This document shows positions 45,399 to 55,467 of a stretch of DNA of 64,000 bases, piece by piece. The DNA is from Promicromonospora iranensis. GTDB lineage: Bacteria; Actinomycetota; Actinomycetes; Actinomycetales; Cellulomonadaceae. Under the pieces are notes generated by a model. It did not search any database, was not told the origin of the DNA, and saw only the letters and a list, made by a program, of their open reading frames with translations. The position numbers and the translations under genes were made by a program. Each line of letters starts with the position of its first letter. Position 1 is the first letter of the stretch. Location of the stretch: the NCBI RefSeq assembly GCF_028994805.1, contig NZ_JAJQQP010000006.1, positions 124,001 through 188,000 of the forward strand, in the 5' to 3' direction.

Positions 45399-46721
45399 GT
45401 GAGCATCGTTCCGCACATCGTTGGTGTGCTCGTCCTCCTCCTGGGCGTCATCGTCTCCGTCGGGCTGCACGAGCTGGGGCACATGATCCCGGCCAAGAAG
45501 TTCGGCGTGCGGGTGAGCCAGTACTTCGTGGGGTTCGGACCCACCCTCTGGTCGCGGACCAAGGGGGAGACGGAGTACGGCATCAAGGCGATCCCGCTCG
45601 GCGGCTACGTGCGGCTCATCGGCATGATGCCGCCGGCTCCGGCCGGCACGCGGCGCGGCACCGGGTTCTGGAACGAGCTGGTCGCCGACGCCCGCGACGC
45701 ATCGGTCGCCGAGGTGCGGCCCGGCGAGGAGCACCGCGCCTTCTACAACCTCTCCACCCCCAAGAAGCTGATCGTGATGTTCGGCGGGCCGTTCATGAAC
45801 CTCGTGATCGCGACCGTCCTGATCGGTGTGGTCCTGGTGGGCTACGGCACGATGGCCGTCTCGACGACGGTCGCCCAGCTCTCGGAGTGCGTGCCCGCGT
45901 CCGTCACCTCCGCGGCGTCGGGCGAGGACTGCGAGGGGCAGCCCGCGGCGCCGGCCGCCGCGGCCGGCCTGGAGCCTGGTGACGAGATCGTCGCGTTCGG
46001 TGGCACCGAGGTGCACAGCTGGCAGCAGCTGGTCGGCCTCATCAACGAGTCCGCCGGGCGCGCGTCCGAGGTCGCGGTGCTGCGCGACGGCGAGCGCGTC
46101 ACCCTCGCGGTGACCCCGGCACGGGCCGACCGGCCCGTCGTGGACGAGCAGGGCGCCGCGGTGCTCGGGGACGGCGGCGAGCCCGTCGTCCAACCGGGCG
46201 GGTTCGTGGGCTTCTCGCCGCTCCAGGTGCGCGAGTCCCAGCCGTTCTCCAGCGTGCTGCCCGCGATCGGCGAGCAGACCTGGCAGACGGCGACCATGGT
46301 CGCCACGCTGCCCGTCCGCGTGGCCGACGCCGCGACCCAGGCCTTCACCTCCGAGGAGCGCGCGCAGGACTCCGTGCAGTCGGTGGTCGGCGTCGCGCGG
46401 ATCAGCGGCGAGATCATGGCGCTGGACGAGGCGATCCTCGATCGCGTGATGATCTACCTGAGCCTGCTCGCGAGCCTCAACATCGCACTGTTCGTCTTCA
46501 ACATGATCCCGTTCCTGCCGCTCGACGGCGGGCACCTGGTCAACGCCCTCTACGAGGGCGGCAAGCGCACGCTGGCGCGGGTGCGCGGGGCTGCGGTCCT
46601 GCCCGGCCCGGCCGACGTCGCGCGCATGACGCCGGTGGCCTACGTGGTCTTCCTCATCCTCCTCGGAGTGGGCGGCGTCCTCATCGTGGCGGACCTGGTG
46701 GATCCGGTGCGGATCACGTGA
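45399..46721 (+). CDS. rseP: Site-2 protease RseP/Rip1 family (M50)
   Basis: A 440-residue membrane zinc protease. The first helix carries HELGHM (zinc ligands); the last part has MIPFLPLDGGHLVNAL with the third ligand Asp. A PDZ domain lies between (AGLEPGDEIVAFGGTEVHSWQQL, about residues 185-245). Three to four membrane helices. In actinobacteria (Rip1) it cuts anti-sigma factors and other membrane proteins. The long insert between helix 1 and PDZ is common. It precedes ispG by about 50 bases. Confidence 0.94.
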   Translation: MSIVPHIVGVLVLLLGVIVSVGLHELGHMIPAKKFGVRVSQYFVGFGPTLWSRTKGETEYGIKAIPLGGYVRLIGMMPPAPAGTRRGTGFWNELVADARDASVAEVRPGEEHRAFYNLSTPKKLIVMFGGPFMNLVIATVLIGVVLVGYGTMAVSTTVAQLSECVPASVTSAASGEDCEGQPAAPAAAAGLEPGDEIVAFGGTEVHSWQQLVGLINESAGRASEVAVLRDGERVTLAVTPARADRPVVDEQGAAVLGDGGEPVVQPGGFVGFSPLQVRESQPFSSVLPAIGEQTWQTATMVATLPVRVADAATQAFTSEERAQDSVQSVVGVARISGEIMALDEAILDRVMIYLSLLASLNIALFVFNMIPFLPLDGGHLVNALYEGGKRTLARVRGAAVLPGPADVARMTPVAYVVFLILLGVGGVLIVADLVDPVRIT

Positions 46722-46772
46722 TGCCAGACACGATGTACGACTTGGACCTTCTGAAGCAGGGATACTGATCTC

Positions 46773-47936
46773 GTGAGCGCAATCAGCCTCGGCATGCCGG
46801 CAGCACCCCCGCCGGTACTCGCCCCCCGCCGCAAGACTCGAAAGATCAAGGTCGGCAAGGTGGAGGTGGGCGGTGACGCACCCGTGAGCGTGCAGTCCAT
46901 GACCACCACGCCCACCACCGACATCAACGCGACCCTCCAGCAGATCGCGGAGCTGACGACGGCAGGCTGCGACATCGTGCGTGTCGCCGTCCCGACCTCC
47001 GACGACGCCGAGGTGCTGCCGATCATCGCGAAGAAGTCGCAGATCCCCGTGATCGCGGACATTCACTTCCAGCCGAAGTACGTCTTCCAGGCGATCGACG
47101 CCGGCTGTGCCGCCGTCCGCGTGAACCCGGGCAACATCCGCAAGTTCGACGACCAGGTGGGCGCGATCGCCCAGGCGGCCAAGGACGCCGGCGTCTCGCT
47201 GCGCATCGGCGTCAACGCCGGGTCGCTCGACAAGCGCATCCTCGAGAAGTATGGCAAGGCGACGCCCGAGGCGCTCGTGGAGTCAGCGGTGTGGGAGGCG
47301 AGTCTCTTCGAGGAGCACGACTTCCACGACTTCAAGATCTCGGTCAAGCACAACGACCCGGTGATCATGGTCCGCGCCTACGAGCTGCTCTCCGAGCGTG
47401 GCGACTGGCCCCTGCACCTCGGCGTCACCGAGGCGGGCCCGGCGTTCCAGGGCACCATCAAGTCGGCCACGGCGTTCGGCGCGCTGCTCAGCAAGGGCAT
47501 CGGCGACACGATCCGCGTCTCCCTCTCGGCCCCGCCGGTCGAGGAGGTCAAGGTCGGCAACCAGATCCTGCAGTCGCTCAACCTGCGGCCTCGCAAGCTC
47601 GAGATCGTGTCCTGCCCGTCGTGCGGCCGCGCCCAGGTGGACGTGTACACGCTCGCCGAGAAGGTCACCGCCGGCCTCGAGGGCATGACCGTGCCGCTGC
47701 GCGTCGCCGTCATGGGCTGCGTGGTGAACGGCCCGGGTGAGGCCCGCGAGGCCGACCTGGGTGTGGCCTCCGGCAACGGCAAGGGCCAGATCTTCGTCCG
47801 GGGCGAGGTCATCAAGACCGTCCCGGAGGCGATGATCGTCGAGACGCTCATCGAAGAGGCGATGCGGATCGCGGATGAGATGCCTTCGCCGGAGAATGAT
47901 GTGCAGGCCGGTCCGCCGGTCGTCTCGGTCGGCTGA
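46773..47936 (+). CDS. ispG: 4-hydroxy-3-methylbut-2-enyl diphosphate synthase IspG
   Basis: A 387-residue MEP-pathway enzyme with a 4Fe-4S cluster. [37 protein letters not shown] and VRVNPGNI form the TIM barrel; the cluster ligands are in SCPSCGR and [12 protein letters not shown], with the following Glu. It reduces MEcPP to HMBPP. GTG start. It lies between rseP and the DUF4081-GNAT gene, the standard arrangement. Confidence 0.97.
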   Translation: MSAISLGMPAAPPPVLAPRRKTRKIKVGKVEVGGDAPVSVQSMTTTPTTDINATLQQIAELTTAGCDIVRVAVPTSDDAEVLPIIAKKSQIPVIADIHFQPKYVFQAIDAGCAAVRVNPGNIRKFDDQVGAIAQAAKDAGVSLRIGVNAGSLDKRILEKYGKATPEALVESAVWEASLFEEHDFHDFKISVKHNDPVIMVRAYELLSERGDWPLHLGVTEAGPAFQGTIKSATAFGALLSKGIGDTIRVSLSAPPVEEVKVGNQILQSLNLRPRKLEIVSCPSCGRAQVDVYTLAEKVTAGLEGMTVPLRVAVMGCVVNGPGEAREADLGVASGNGKGQIFVRGEVIKTVPEAMIVETLIEEAMRIADEMPSPENDVQAGPPVVSVG

Positions 47937-47962
47937 GAACCTGAGTTCGAACGGAGCAGAGC

Positions 47963-48922
47963 ATGGCTCGCTGGCGTACCCCGGTTTCCGCCGGGGCGCG
48001 CCCCGACGGGCATGCTCAACCGGGCGAACGGGACATTCTGCCGCGTCGTGACCGGCCGGACGCCGCACGCGCGCTGACCCGTGCGGACCTCGCGCAGGCC
48101 CTCGCGGTCTGCGCCGTCGACCCGGTCTCGTCGGTGCTCGCCACGGCACGGCTGGAGATCGCGGCGCGCGCCGGCTTCGGCGCCGCCGCGGGCCAGGCCT
48201 GGGGCTTTCCCGACGTCGGACCGCTCGAGGCGGTGTGCTGGGCCGGCGCGAACCTGGTCCCGGTGATCCCGCTCGCCGACCCGGACCGGCGCGCCCAGGC
48301 AATCGCTGCCTTCGCCGAGGTGGCGCGTGTGCACGGACGGCGGTCGTCGTCGATCGTGGGGGAGCAGTGGGCGGCGCTGGCGCTCTGGGAGCACCTGTCG
48401 CCGCACTGGCCCCCGGCCCGCGACGTGCGCGCTGACCAGCCCTCCATGGCCATCGGGACGGCGCCCACGCTGGCTCCCGAGCCCACCGTCCGCCGCTCAG
48501 TGCCCGCCGAGCTCGGCCTCGTGCTGCCCGCGTGCGTGCGGATGTTCACCGAGGAGGTCGGCTACTCGCCGGTCGCGACGGGCGGGTCCGCGTACGCCGA
48601 GCGGGTGCGGGCCCTCATCACCGAGGGGCGCTCGTTCGTCCGCGTGGTGCCCGACGGCGGTGGGCAGCCCGCCGTGGCGTTCAAGGCCGAGCTCGGCGCG
48701 GTGGCCGGCGGCGTCGCCCAGGTCCAGGGCGTCTGGGTGGAGCCGGCGTTCCGCGGTCGTGGCTGGTCCGAGTCGGGCATGGCGGCGGTGGTCGCCGCGA
48801 CGCGCGCGTCCGTCGCCCCGGTGGTGTCGCTGTACGTGAACGCCTACAACGAGCGCGCGGTGGCCGCCTACCGCCGGGTGGGCTTCGAGCAGGTCGGCAC
48901 GTTCGCGACGGTGCTCTTCTGA
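47963..48922 (+). CDS. DUF4081-GNAT acetyltransferase
   Basis: A 319-residue protein. The N-terminal half (about 30-170) is DUF4081: ALTRADLAQALAVCAVDPVSSVLATARLEIAARAG. The C-terminal half is GNAT: AELGAVAGGVAQVQGVWVEPAFRGRGWSESGMAAVV is the acetyl-CoA-binding RGxG-type motif (here RGRGWS), and LYVNAYNERAVAAYRRVGFEQVGTF the following one. The target is unknown. In actinobacteria this gene regularly follows ispG. AACGGAGCAG precedes ATG. Confidence 0.92.
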   Translation: MARWRTPVSAGARPDGHAQPGERDILPRRDRPDAARALTRADLAQALAVCAVDPVSSVLATARLEIAARAGFGAAAGQAWGFPDVGPLEAVCWAGANLVPVIPLADPDRRAQAIAAFAEVARVHGRRSSSIVGEQWAALALWEHLSPHWPPARDVRADQPSMAIGTAPTLAPEPTVRRSVPAELGLVLPACVRMFTEEVGYSPVATGGSAYAERVRALITEGRSFVRVVPDGGGQPAVAFKAELGAVAGGVAQVQGVWVEPAFRGRGWSESGMAAVVAATRASVAPVVSLYVNAYNERAVAAYRRVGFEQVGTFATVLF

Positions 48923-48993
48923 CCTGCTGGCTGTCTGACTGTCCGCCGCCGGCCCGGCCTGCCCCTGCCGGCGCCGTCCGGCTCGCCTGTTGT

Positions 48994-49055
48994 CTTCGAG
49001 GTCTAAGTTTCTCCGCTCTGAATCGATTCACGGCGGAGATACTTAGACCTCGAAG
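48994..49055. repeat. Palindromic repeat, copy B
   Basis: Arms 48994-49015 and 49034-49055 match at 21 of 22; the loop includes TGAATCGATTCA, itself a perfect palindrome. It shares GTCTAAGTTTCTCCGCTCTG with copy A apart from one base. It lies between two convergent genes, at the junction where the fpg-like gene interrupts the usual order. Confidence 0.9.
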
Positions 49056-49091
49056 AGGATGAGGGAGCAGGGGAGCGGTGGAGGGCGCGAC

Positions 49092-50015
49092 TCAGCGCAG
49101 CAGCTTGGACATCCGGCGGTCCGCGAGCGGCTTGCCGCCCGTCTGGCACGTGGGGCAGTACTGCATGCTGCGGTCGGCGAACGACACCTCGTGCACGACG
49201 TCGCCGCACGGCGTCCCGTCCCACCCCGGGCACGGCAGGCCGGTGCGTCCGTGCACGCGCATCCCGGCGCGCTTGGCGTCCTTGAGCTCCTTGGCCGGCT
49301 TGCCCGACGCCGCCGTGATCGCCTCCGTGAGCACGTCACCGATCGCGGCGTGCAGCCGGGCGGTCTCCTTCGGGGTGAACGACCGGGTCAGCTTGTAGGG
49401 GCTGAACCGACCCGCGTGCAGGATCTCGTCGCTGTAGGCGTTGCCGATGCCCGCGATGGCGTGCTGGTCGCGGAGCAGGCCCTTGACCTGCTGGTTCTTC
49501 GCCGAGAGCAGGTCGGCCAGGACGTCGGTGGTGAACTCCGGGGAGAGGGGTTCGACACCCAGCGACGCGATCATGCCGATCTCCGTGGGGTCGCGGACCA
49601 CGTGCACGGCCAGCCGCTTGCGGGTCCCCGCCTCGGTCAGGTCGAACCCGGAACCGTCGTCGAGCCGCACGCGCAGCGCGAGGACCGCGCCCCGGCCCGA
49701 ACCGCCGAGTGACGGTCGCACCGGCGTGGTGGACAACGCGTCCGACCAGCGCACCCACCCACCCCGCGAGAGGTGGAAGACCAGGTGGAGCGGGGCGCCG
49801 TCGGGCACCGGGCCGGCCGGGGCGGAGACCACGACGTCCAGCCACTTGCCGTGCCGTGCGACGTCCGTCACCGCGCCCCCGGTCAGTGCGTCGGTCGGCG
49901 GGTCGAAGGTCTTGAGCGCGGCGATCGAGCCGACCTCCACGCCGGCGACCGTGCGTCCGGACGTCCGCGTGCGCAGGAAGTCGGCGAGTGCGGCGACCTC
50001 GGGCAGCTCCGGCAT
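49092..50015 (-). CDS. Fpg/Nei family DNA glycosylase
   Basis: A 307-residue base-excision glycosylase/AP lyase. It begins [13 protein letters not shown], with Pro2 as Schiff-base nucleophile and Glu3. The conserved Lys is in ARHGKWLDV. The H2TH region holds [26 protein letters not shown]. The zinc finger is Cys4 ([11 protein letters not shown] ... [12 protein letters not shown]), ending in RRMSKLLR. It removes oxidised bases; the exact preference (Fpg or Nei2) is not clear. An extra minus-strand gene in the conserved ispG-GNAT-proS string. Confidence 0.92.
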   Translation of the reverse strand: MPELPEVAALADFLRTRTSGRTVAGVEVGSIAALKTFDPPTDALTGGAVTDVARHGKWLDVVVSAPAGPVPDGAPLHLVFHLSRGGWVRWSDALSTTPVRPSLGGSGRGAVLALRVRLDDGSGFDLTEAGTRKRLAVHVVRDPTEIGMIASLGVEPLSPEFTTDVLADLLSAKNQQVKGLLRDQHAIAGIGNAYSDEILHAGRFSPYKLTRSFTPKETARLHAAIGDVLTEAITAASGKPAKELKDAKRAGMRVHGRTGLPCPGWDGTPCGDVVHEVSFADRSMQYCPTCQTGGKPLADRRMSKLLR

Positions 50016-50128
50016 GCGCCAATCCTCCGAGACTTCCCGACCCTCGGCAAGGCCGCCGGCGCAGGGCCTCCGGTCCGGCGCCGAATTTCCGGCGAGCCGC
50101 AGCGGCGTGCGCGGATAGGCTGTGCCCC

Positions 50129-51955
50129 ATGTCTTCCGCACGCCTCATCCAGGGCGACGTGCTCCGCATGTCGTCCCTCTTCGTCCGTACCCTGCGCGAG
50201 GACCCGGCCGAGGCCGAGGTCGCCAGCCACAAGCTCCTCGTGCGGGCCGGGTACATCCGCCGCGCCGCCCCGGGCATCTACTCGTGGCTGCCGCTCGGCC
50301 TGCGTGTGCTGGCCAAGATCGAGGCGATCGTCCGCGAGGAGATGGTCGCCATCGGTGGCCAGGAGGTGCACTTCCCGGCGCTGCTGCCGCGGGAGCCCTA
50401 CGAGGCCACCGGCCGCTGGGAGGAGTACGGCCCCAGCCTGTTCCGCCTCAAGGACCGCAAGGAGGGCGACTACCTCCTCGCGCCGACGCACGAGGAGATG
50501 TTCGCGCTCCTGGTCAAGGACCTGTACTCCTCGTACAAGGACCTGCCCGTCACGCTCTTCCAGATCCAGACCAAGTACCGCGACGAGGCACGCCCCCGCG
50601 CGGGCCTGATCCGCGGGCGCGAGTTCATCATGAAGGACTCGTACTCGTTCGACGTCAAGGACGAGGGCCTCGAGGTCAGCTACCAGAAGCACCGCGAGGC
50701 GTACGAGAAGATCTTCCAGCGCCTCGGGCTGGAGTACGTGATCGTCTCCGCGATGTCGGGCGCCATGGGTGGGTCCCGCTCCGAGGAGTTCCTCTCGCCG
50801 TCCCTCATCGGCGAGGACACCTTCGTGCGCTCGCCCGGCGGCTACGCCGCCAACGTGGAGGCCGTGGTCACGCCCGTCCCCGAGGCGATCCCCTACGACG
50901 ACGCGCCCGCCGCGCACGTCGAGGACACCCCCGACACCCCCACGATCGCCACGCTGGTCGCGCTCGCGAACGAGAGGTTCCCGCGCGCCGACCGGCCCTG
51001 GACCGCCGCCGACACCCTGAAGAACGTGGTGCTCGCCCTCGTCCAGCCCGACGGCACCCGCGAGCTGGTCGTGGTCGGCCTGCCCGGCGACCGCGAGGTC
51101 GACCTCAAGCGCATCGAGGCCGCGCTCAGCCCCGCCGAGCCGGAGGCCGCGACCGAGGAGGACTTCAAGAAGTTCCCGCAGCTGGTCAAGGGCTACATCG
51201 GCCCGCAGGCGCTCGGCCCGCAGGGCGAGCAGATCGAGGGACCCGACGGCGAGAAGGTCCCCGCGATCCGCTACCTCCTCGACCCCCGCGTGGTGCCCGG
51301 CACCCGGTGGATCACCGGCGCCAACGAGCCCGGCAAGCACGTGTTCGACCTCGTCGCCGGCCGTGACTTCACCGCCGACGGCACCGTCGAGGCCGCCGAG
51401 GTGCGCGCCGGCGACCCGGCTCCCGACGGCTCCGGCCCGCTGGAGCTCGCCCGCGGCATCGAGATGGGCCACATCTTCCAGCTCGGCCGCAAGTACGCCG
51501 AGGCGCTGGGTCTGGTCGTGCTCGACGAGAACGGCAAGCAGGCGGTCGTCACCATGGGCTCCTACGGCGTCGGCGTCACACGCGCGCTCGCGGCCCTCGC
51601 GGAGGCCAACCACGACGAGCGCGGGCTGGCCTGGCCGGCTCACGTGGCCCCGGTGCACGTGTACCTGATCGCGACCGGCAAGGGCACCGAGGTGTACGAG
51701 GCCGCGGAGTCCATCGCGACCGACCTCGCAGCCCGCGGTGTCGAGGTGCTGTTCGACGACCGGCCCACCAAGGTCTCGATGGGCGTGAAGTCCAAGGACG
51801 CCGAGCTGCTGGGCGCCCCGCTCGTGGTCGTGGTCGGCAAGGGCCTGGCCGACGGCGTCGTCGAGGTCCGGCCGCGTGCCGGCGAGGCGGAGCAGCTCCC
51901 CGTGGCCGACGTCGCGGCAGCGGTCGCGGACAGGGTGGCGACTCTCCTCGCCTGA
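50129..51955 (+). CDS. proS: Prolyl-tRNA synthetase (bacterial type, with INS domain)
   Basis: A 608-residue class II synthetase. Motif 2 region: [28 protein letters not shown]; motif 3: [17 protein letters not shown]; motif 1: [18 protein letters not shown]. The editing domain (INS, about residues 230-400) is present with [12 protein letters not shown] and GYIGPQALG, so mis-charged Ala-tRNA can be cleared. The anticodon domain ([11 protein letters not shown]...) ends the chain. TAGGCT at 50115-50120 lies eight bases before ATG; no Shine-Dalgarno is visible, so it may be leaderless. Confidence 0.97.
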   Translation: MSSARLIQGDVLRMSSLFVRTLREDPAEAEVASHKLLVRAGYIRRAAPGIYSWLPLGLRVLAKIEAIVREEMVAIGGQEVHFPALLPREPYEATGRWEEYGPSLFRLKDRKEGDYLLAPTHEEMFALLVKDLYSSYKDLPVTLFQIQTKYRDEARPRAGLIRGREFIMKDSYSFDVKDEGLEVSYQKHREAYEKIFQRLGLEYVIVSAMSGAMGGSRSEEFLSPSLIGEDTFVRSPGGYAANVEAVVTPVPEAIPYDDAPAAHVEDTPDTPTIATLVALANERFPRADRPWTAADTLKNVVLALVQPDGTRELVVVGLPGDREVDLKRIEAALSPAEPEAATEEDFKKFPQLVKGYIGPQALGPQGEQIEGPDGEKVPAIRYLLDPRVVPGTRWITGANEPGKHVFDLVAGRDFTADGTVEAAEVRAGDPAPDGSGPLELARGIEMGHIFQLGRKYAEALGLVVLDENGKQAVVTMGSYGVGVTRALAALAEANHDERGLAWPAHVAPVHVYLIATGKGTEVYEAAESIATDLAARGVEVLFDDRPTKVSMGVKSKDAELLGAPLVVVVGKGLADGVVEVRPRAGEAEQLPVADVAAAVADRVATLLA

Positions 51956-51960
51956 CCCCC

Positions 51961-52027
51961 TTGGTTGTGGGTGCGATCGTTGTCACGACGTGCCCGTCCT
52001 CGGCGCAAAGTTCACGCCCACAACCAA
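51961..52027. repeat. Inverted repeat between proS and the DUF4439 gene
   Basis: TTGGTTGTGGGTG (51961-51973) pairs with 52015-52027 (one G-T wobble) around a 41-base loop. It lies between convergent stops and may terminate both, although the loop is unusually long. Confidence 0.75.
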
Positions 52028-52033
52028 CGTCTG

Positions 52034-53092
52034 TCAGGCGCGTTCCGGGAGGCCTGGGAACGGGACCGCCGGGGCGCCCCACTGGGCGCCGGCCAGGGTC
52101 GAGTCGGTCAAGAGCGCGACCAGGACGGCGCGCGTTCCCGGCTCTGCCACACCGACGAGCGTCGCGTAGTTCTGCGCGAGGCCGTCCTCGAGCCCGCGGG
52201 CCAGGTCCGGCGTCGCCGTATCCGGTCCGGGTACCGCGTAGGCGACCCGGCGCGGGTCCTGGTCGGTCTCCTCGACGTCGGCCACGACCGCCCAGGCCTG
52301 GGCCCGCGCACGGTGCAGGCGGGCTCGGTCGTAGGCCCGGGTGCGGACCTCGCCGTCGGCCTGCGCCGCGCGTACCTCGAGCGCGTAGGCGGCGGTGTCC
52401 TCGGCCAGGACGAGAGCGCTGAGCTCCTCGGCCGACAGCCCGGTGGGGACGGCGGTGGGGCCCTCCTCGGCGGAGGCCGGCGTCGCCGGTGCCCGCTCGG
52501 CTTCGCTCGGCTCGGCGCTGAACTCCGTGGGCTCGGGGATCTCGGTCGGGGGCAGCACCGGCCCGCGTGCTCCCGTCACCCGTGCGAGGTCCTGTGCGTA
52601 CCGGGTCTGCGCGGCGGAGATCGATCCGAGCAGCCGGCCGAGGGGCCCGACCTGTGCCTGGTCGGCGGCGGCACGGGTCCGGGTGGCGGCGTCACGCAGG
52701 GAGGTGAGGACCGCGCGCGGCGTGTGCTCCGGGGTGGTCGCCGACGGCGAGGCGCCGGACCGTTCGGCGACGATGTCACCCAGGCCGGAGTCGTACTCGC
52801 CCCCGAGCTGCTCTGCCTGCAGTGCCGCGGCCTCGGCGATGACCGTCAGCTCGGCGGCGACGTCGGGCCGGACCCGGTCGGACGCCGCGGCGGCCTCGGC
52901 CTGGTCGGCGACGAGCAGCGCGTCGGCGACGGCGGTGCGGCGCACCACCTCCGCCGCGTCGGGCACGGGCTCGGTGGGTGGCGGCGAATCGAGCCGCACG
53001 CCGCAACCTGAGAGAATGATCGCGCAGGTCAGGGCCAGCGCGGTCAGGGCTGACCGGCTTCGGGTGCGGGCCCTTGGGCCGTTGGGGTTCAT
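52034..53092 (-). CDS. DUF4439 lipoprotein (ferritin-like fold)
   Basis: A 352-residue exported lipoprotein. LTALALTCAIILSGCG has the lipobox with Cys. A helical, Ala-rich body follows. The last 140 residues (GLSAEELSALVLAEDTAAYALEVRAAQADGEVRTRAYDRARLHRARAQAW...) are the DUF4439 ferritin-like domain, with LAEDTAAYAL the first conserved helix. Function unknown. Its place between proS and rimP is conserved in actinobacteria. The start ATG 53092 lies 200 bases from rimP. Confidence 0.88.
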   Translation of the reverse strand: MNPNGPRARTRSRSALTALALTCAIILSGCGVRLDSPPPTEPVPDAAEVVRRTAVADALLVADQAEAAAASDRVRPDVAAELTVIAEAAALQAEQLGGEYDSGLGDIVAERSGASPSATTPEHTPRAVLTSLRDAATRTRAAADQAQVGPLGRLLGSISAAQTRYAQDLARVTGARGPVLPPTEIPEPTEFSAEPSEAERAPATPASAEEGPTAVPTGLSAEELSALVLAEDTAAYALEVRAAQADGEVRTRAYDRARLHRARAQAWAVVADVEETDQDPRRVAYAVPGPDTATPDLARGLEDGLAQNYATLVGVAEPGTRAVLVALLTDSTLAGAQWGAPAVPFPGLPERA

Positions 53093-53291
53093 CGTGGCCG
53101 ATGATGCCATGTTCCAGAAGCCGATTCGTGCCTGACCGATTGCGGTCGGGTCACGGACATCACGTTCTACGCGAAGTGCTGAGGTCCGGCGCTTCGTTAC
53201 GCTTGACGCAGACAACAACAGCACATCGGTCGAACCGTTCTGGCTCGAACCGTGCCCCCGCGCACGTGGGGGAGCCGACGGAAGGCAGTCG

Positions 53292-53885
53292 ATGACACAG
53301 CAGGCGGATGCGGTCCGCACGGTAGTAGCTCCGGTGGTCGAGGCCGCGGGGCTGAGCCTCGAGGCGGTCAGCGTCTCCTCGGCGGGCAGCAAGTCGGTGG
53401 TACGGATCACCATCGACCTGCCGGAAGACGCCGTGGGCAGCCTGGACTCCGACTCGCTCGGAGACGCGTCCCGCGCGATCTCCGCGGCGCTCGACACGGA
53501 CGACGTCGTCGCCGGCGCCTACACGCTCGAGATCTCGACGCCGGGCACGTCCCGGCCGCTGACCGAGCTGCGGCACTTCAAGCGCGCCCGGACCCGGCTG
53601 GTCACGCTGAAGATGATGGACGGCAGCAGCGACGGAGGCCGGCTGACGGACGCGCTCGCGAACGACGACGGCGACGTCCTCGTGCTCGACGGCGACCGCC
53701 GGATCCTGCTGGGTGACGTGCGCCGCGGCAAGGTGGAGGTCGAGCTCAAGAAGCTCGACGACGTCCAGGATGCCGAGGCATCGGAACTGGGCGAGAGTGC
53801 AGGTGAAGACACCGACGACGACTCGGACGGTGCAGGTTCGGACAACGCGACCGAGGGTCACCCCGGCCGCAACGAGGAAGGCTGA
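53292..53885 (+). CDS. rimP: Ribosome maturation factor RimP
   Basis: A 197-residue RimP, needed for 30S assembly. [32 protein letters not shown] opens; [35 protein letters not shown] is the most conserved part. It ends with an acidic Asp/Glu/Ser tail of about 35 residues. ATG 53292 after GGAAGGCAG. One base separates its stop from nusA. Confidence 0.95.
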   Translation: MTQQADAVRTVVAPVVEAAGLSLEAVSVSSAGSKSVVRITIDLPEDAVGSLDSDSLGDASRAISAALDTDDVVAGAYTLEISTPGTSRPLTELRHFKRARTRLVTLKMMDGSSDGGRLTDALANDDGDVLVLDGDRRILLGDVRRGKVEVELKKLDDVQDAEASELGESAGEDTDDDSDGAGSDNATEGHPGRNEEG

Positions 53886-53886
53886 C

Positions 53887-54936
53887 ATGGACATCGACAT
53901 GACGACCCTGCGGATGCTGGAGCGCGAGAGGGACCTCAGCCTGGACATCCTCGTCGCGGCCATCGAGCAGGCGCTCCTCTCGGCCTACCACCGGACCCCG
54001 GACGCCTACAACCGCGCCCGCGTCGAGGTGGACCGCTCGTCGGGCCACGTCACGGTCTGGGCGCGCGAGGAGCTGCCCGTGCCGGCCGACCCCGAGGACC
54101 TCGAGGCGCGTCCCACCGTGGAGTTCGGGCCCGAGTTCGACGACACCCCGCAGGACTTCGGCCGCATCGCCACCGCGACGGCTCGCCAGGTCATCGTGCA
54201 GCGGCTGCGGGACGCGGAGGACGACCAGGTGCTGGGCACCTTCCGCGGCAAGGAGGGCGAGGTCCTGGCCGGCGTCATCCAGCAGGGCCGTGACCCGCGC
54301 ATGGTGCTGGTGGACGTCGGCGGCACCGAGGCGATCCTGCCGCCGCACGAGCAGGTGCCGACCGAGCAGTACGTGCACGGTGAGCGCCTGCGCGCCTACG
54401 TGGTCGAGGTCAGCCGCGGGATGAAGGGCCCCCAGATCACGTTGAGCCGCACGCACCCGAACCTCGTGCGGAAGCTCTTCGAGCTCGAGGTCCCGGAGAT
54501 CGCGGACGGCTCGGTGGAGATCACCGCCATCGCCCGTGAGGCGGGCCACCGCACCAAGATGGCCGTCCGTACCCGGGTGGCCGGGCTCAACGCCAAGGGC
54601 GCCTGCATCGGCCCGATGGGTGCCCGGGTCCGCGCGGTGATGGCCGAGCTGCACGGCGAGAAGATCGACATCGTCGACCACAGCGACGACCCCGCGGCCT
54701 TCGTGGCGAGCGCCCTGTCGCCCGCACGTGTGTCGTCGGTCACAGTCGTCGACGCCGATGCGCGCGCCGCGCGTGCGGTCGTACCCGACTATCAGCTGTC
54801 GCTCGCGATCGGCAAAGAGGGGCAGAATGCCCGTCTCGCCGCGAAGCTGACGGGTTGGCGCATCGACATCCGCTCGGACGAGGCAGCCGACGCCGACGCA
54901 GGTGGCGCAGCTGCCGACGCGCAGGGCGGCCGGTAA
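53887..54936 (+). CDS. nusA: Transcription termination/antitermination factor NusA
   Basis: A 349-residue NusA of the short actinobacterial type, without the C-terminal acidic repeats. N-terminal domain ([30 protein letters not shown]), S1 domain ([23 protein letters not shown]), KH1 and KH2 ([50 protein letters not shown]). It binds RNA polymerase and modulates pausing. ATG 53887, one base after rimP. Confidence 0.97.
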   Translation: MDIDMTTLRMLERERDLSLDILVAAIEQALLSAYHRTPDAYNRARVEVDRSSGHVTVWAREELPVPADPEDLEARPTVEFGPEFDDTPQDFGRIATATARQVIVQRLRDAEDDQVLGTFRGKEGEVLAGVIQQGRDPRMVLVDVGGTEAILPPHEQVPTEQYVHGERLRAYVVEVSRGMKGPQITLSRTHPNLVRKLFELEVPEIADGSVEITAIAREAGHRTKMAVRTRVAGLNAKGACIGPMGARVRAVMAELHGEKIDIVDHSDDPAAFVASALSPARVSSVTVVDADARAARAVVPDYQLSLAIGKEGQNARLAAKLTGWRIDIRSDEAADADAGGAAADAQGGR

Positions 54937-54942
54937 CGCCCG

Positions 54943-55290
54943 GTGGGTCGGCACGGTAGACTGTCCGAGTCTGGGCCACGCGCCCGTCTTTCGACATACC
55001 CCGTTCCGCCCGTCAAGGGTCCGGTGCGCACGTGCGTCGGATGCCGGGGGCGTGACCAGCGGTCTGCACTCCTGCGTCTGGTGCTGGACGACTCGGGGCA
55101 TGGTGGTGCCGTGGCAGGTTCACGGCGCATCGTGGTCGACGTCCGTGCCTGCCTGCCGGGTCGCGGTGCCTGGGTTCACCCGGAGCCGCGGTGCCTGGAG
55201 CTCGCTGAGCGTCGCAGGGCCGTGCCGCGTGCACTGCGCGTCGACGGGCCCCTCGACCTCGACGAGGTACGAGCACACCTCGGCCAGTGA
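54943..55290 (+). CDS. YlxR family RNA-binding protein
   Basis: A 115-residue protein of the YlxR/DUF448 family: VRTCVGCRGRDQRSALLRLVLDD, GRGAWVHPEPRCLELAERRRAVPRALRV. The CVGCR motif marks the family, an RNA-binding or nucleoid regulator. It lies between nusA and infB as usual. The start is uncertain: GTG 54943 gives 27 residues before the conserved core, while GTG 55023 begins right at it. TAGACT at 54957-54962 may be an internal promoter. Confidence 0.88.
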   Translation: MGRHGRLSESGPRARLSTYPVPPVKGPVRTCVGCRGRDQRSALLRLVLDDSGHGGAVAGSRRIVVDVRACLPGRGAWVHPEPRCLELAERRRAVPRALRVDGPLDLDEVRAHLGQ

Positions 55291-55432
55291 GTGCGTGGGC
55301 CGCAGGACCGTCCCGACCGGACGCAACAGAGTGTCCGGCCGAACTATGCGATTCGTCGACAAGGAAGCGGGTCAGACGCCGATGGGCACCCGATGAGCCC
55401 CCAGCGATGAGTACTCAGTACTAACGGTGGTC

Positions 55433-55463
55433 CTCCCTGTCTTGGGACGGACCGAGACAGGAG
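55433..55463 (+). promoter_or_regulatory. Hairpin masking the infB ribosome-binding site
   Basis: CTGTCT (55437-55442) pairs with AGACAG (55455-55460), and the stem continues past a bulge into the GGAG of AGGAG (55459-55463), the infB Shine-Dalgarno. Modest stability; it may tune initiation. Confidence 0.45.
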
Positions 55464-55467
55464 AGTT

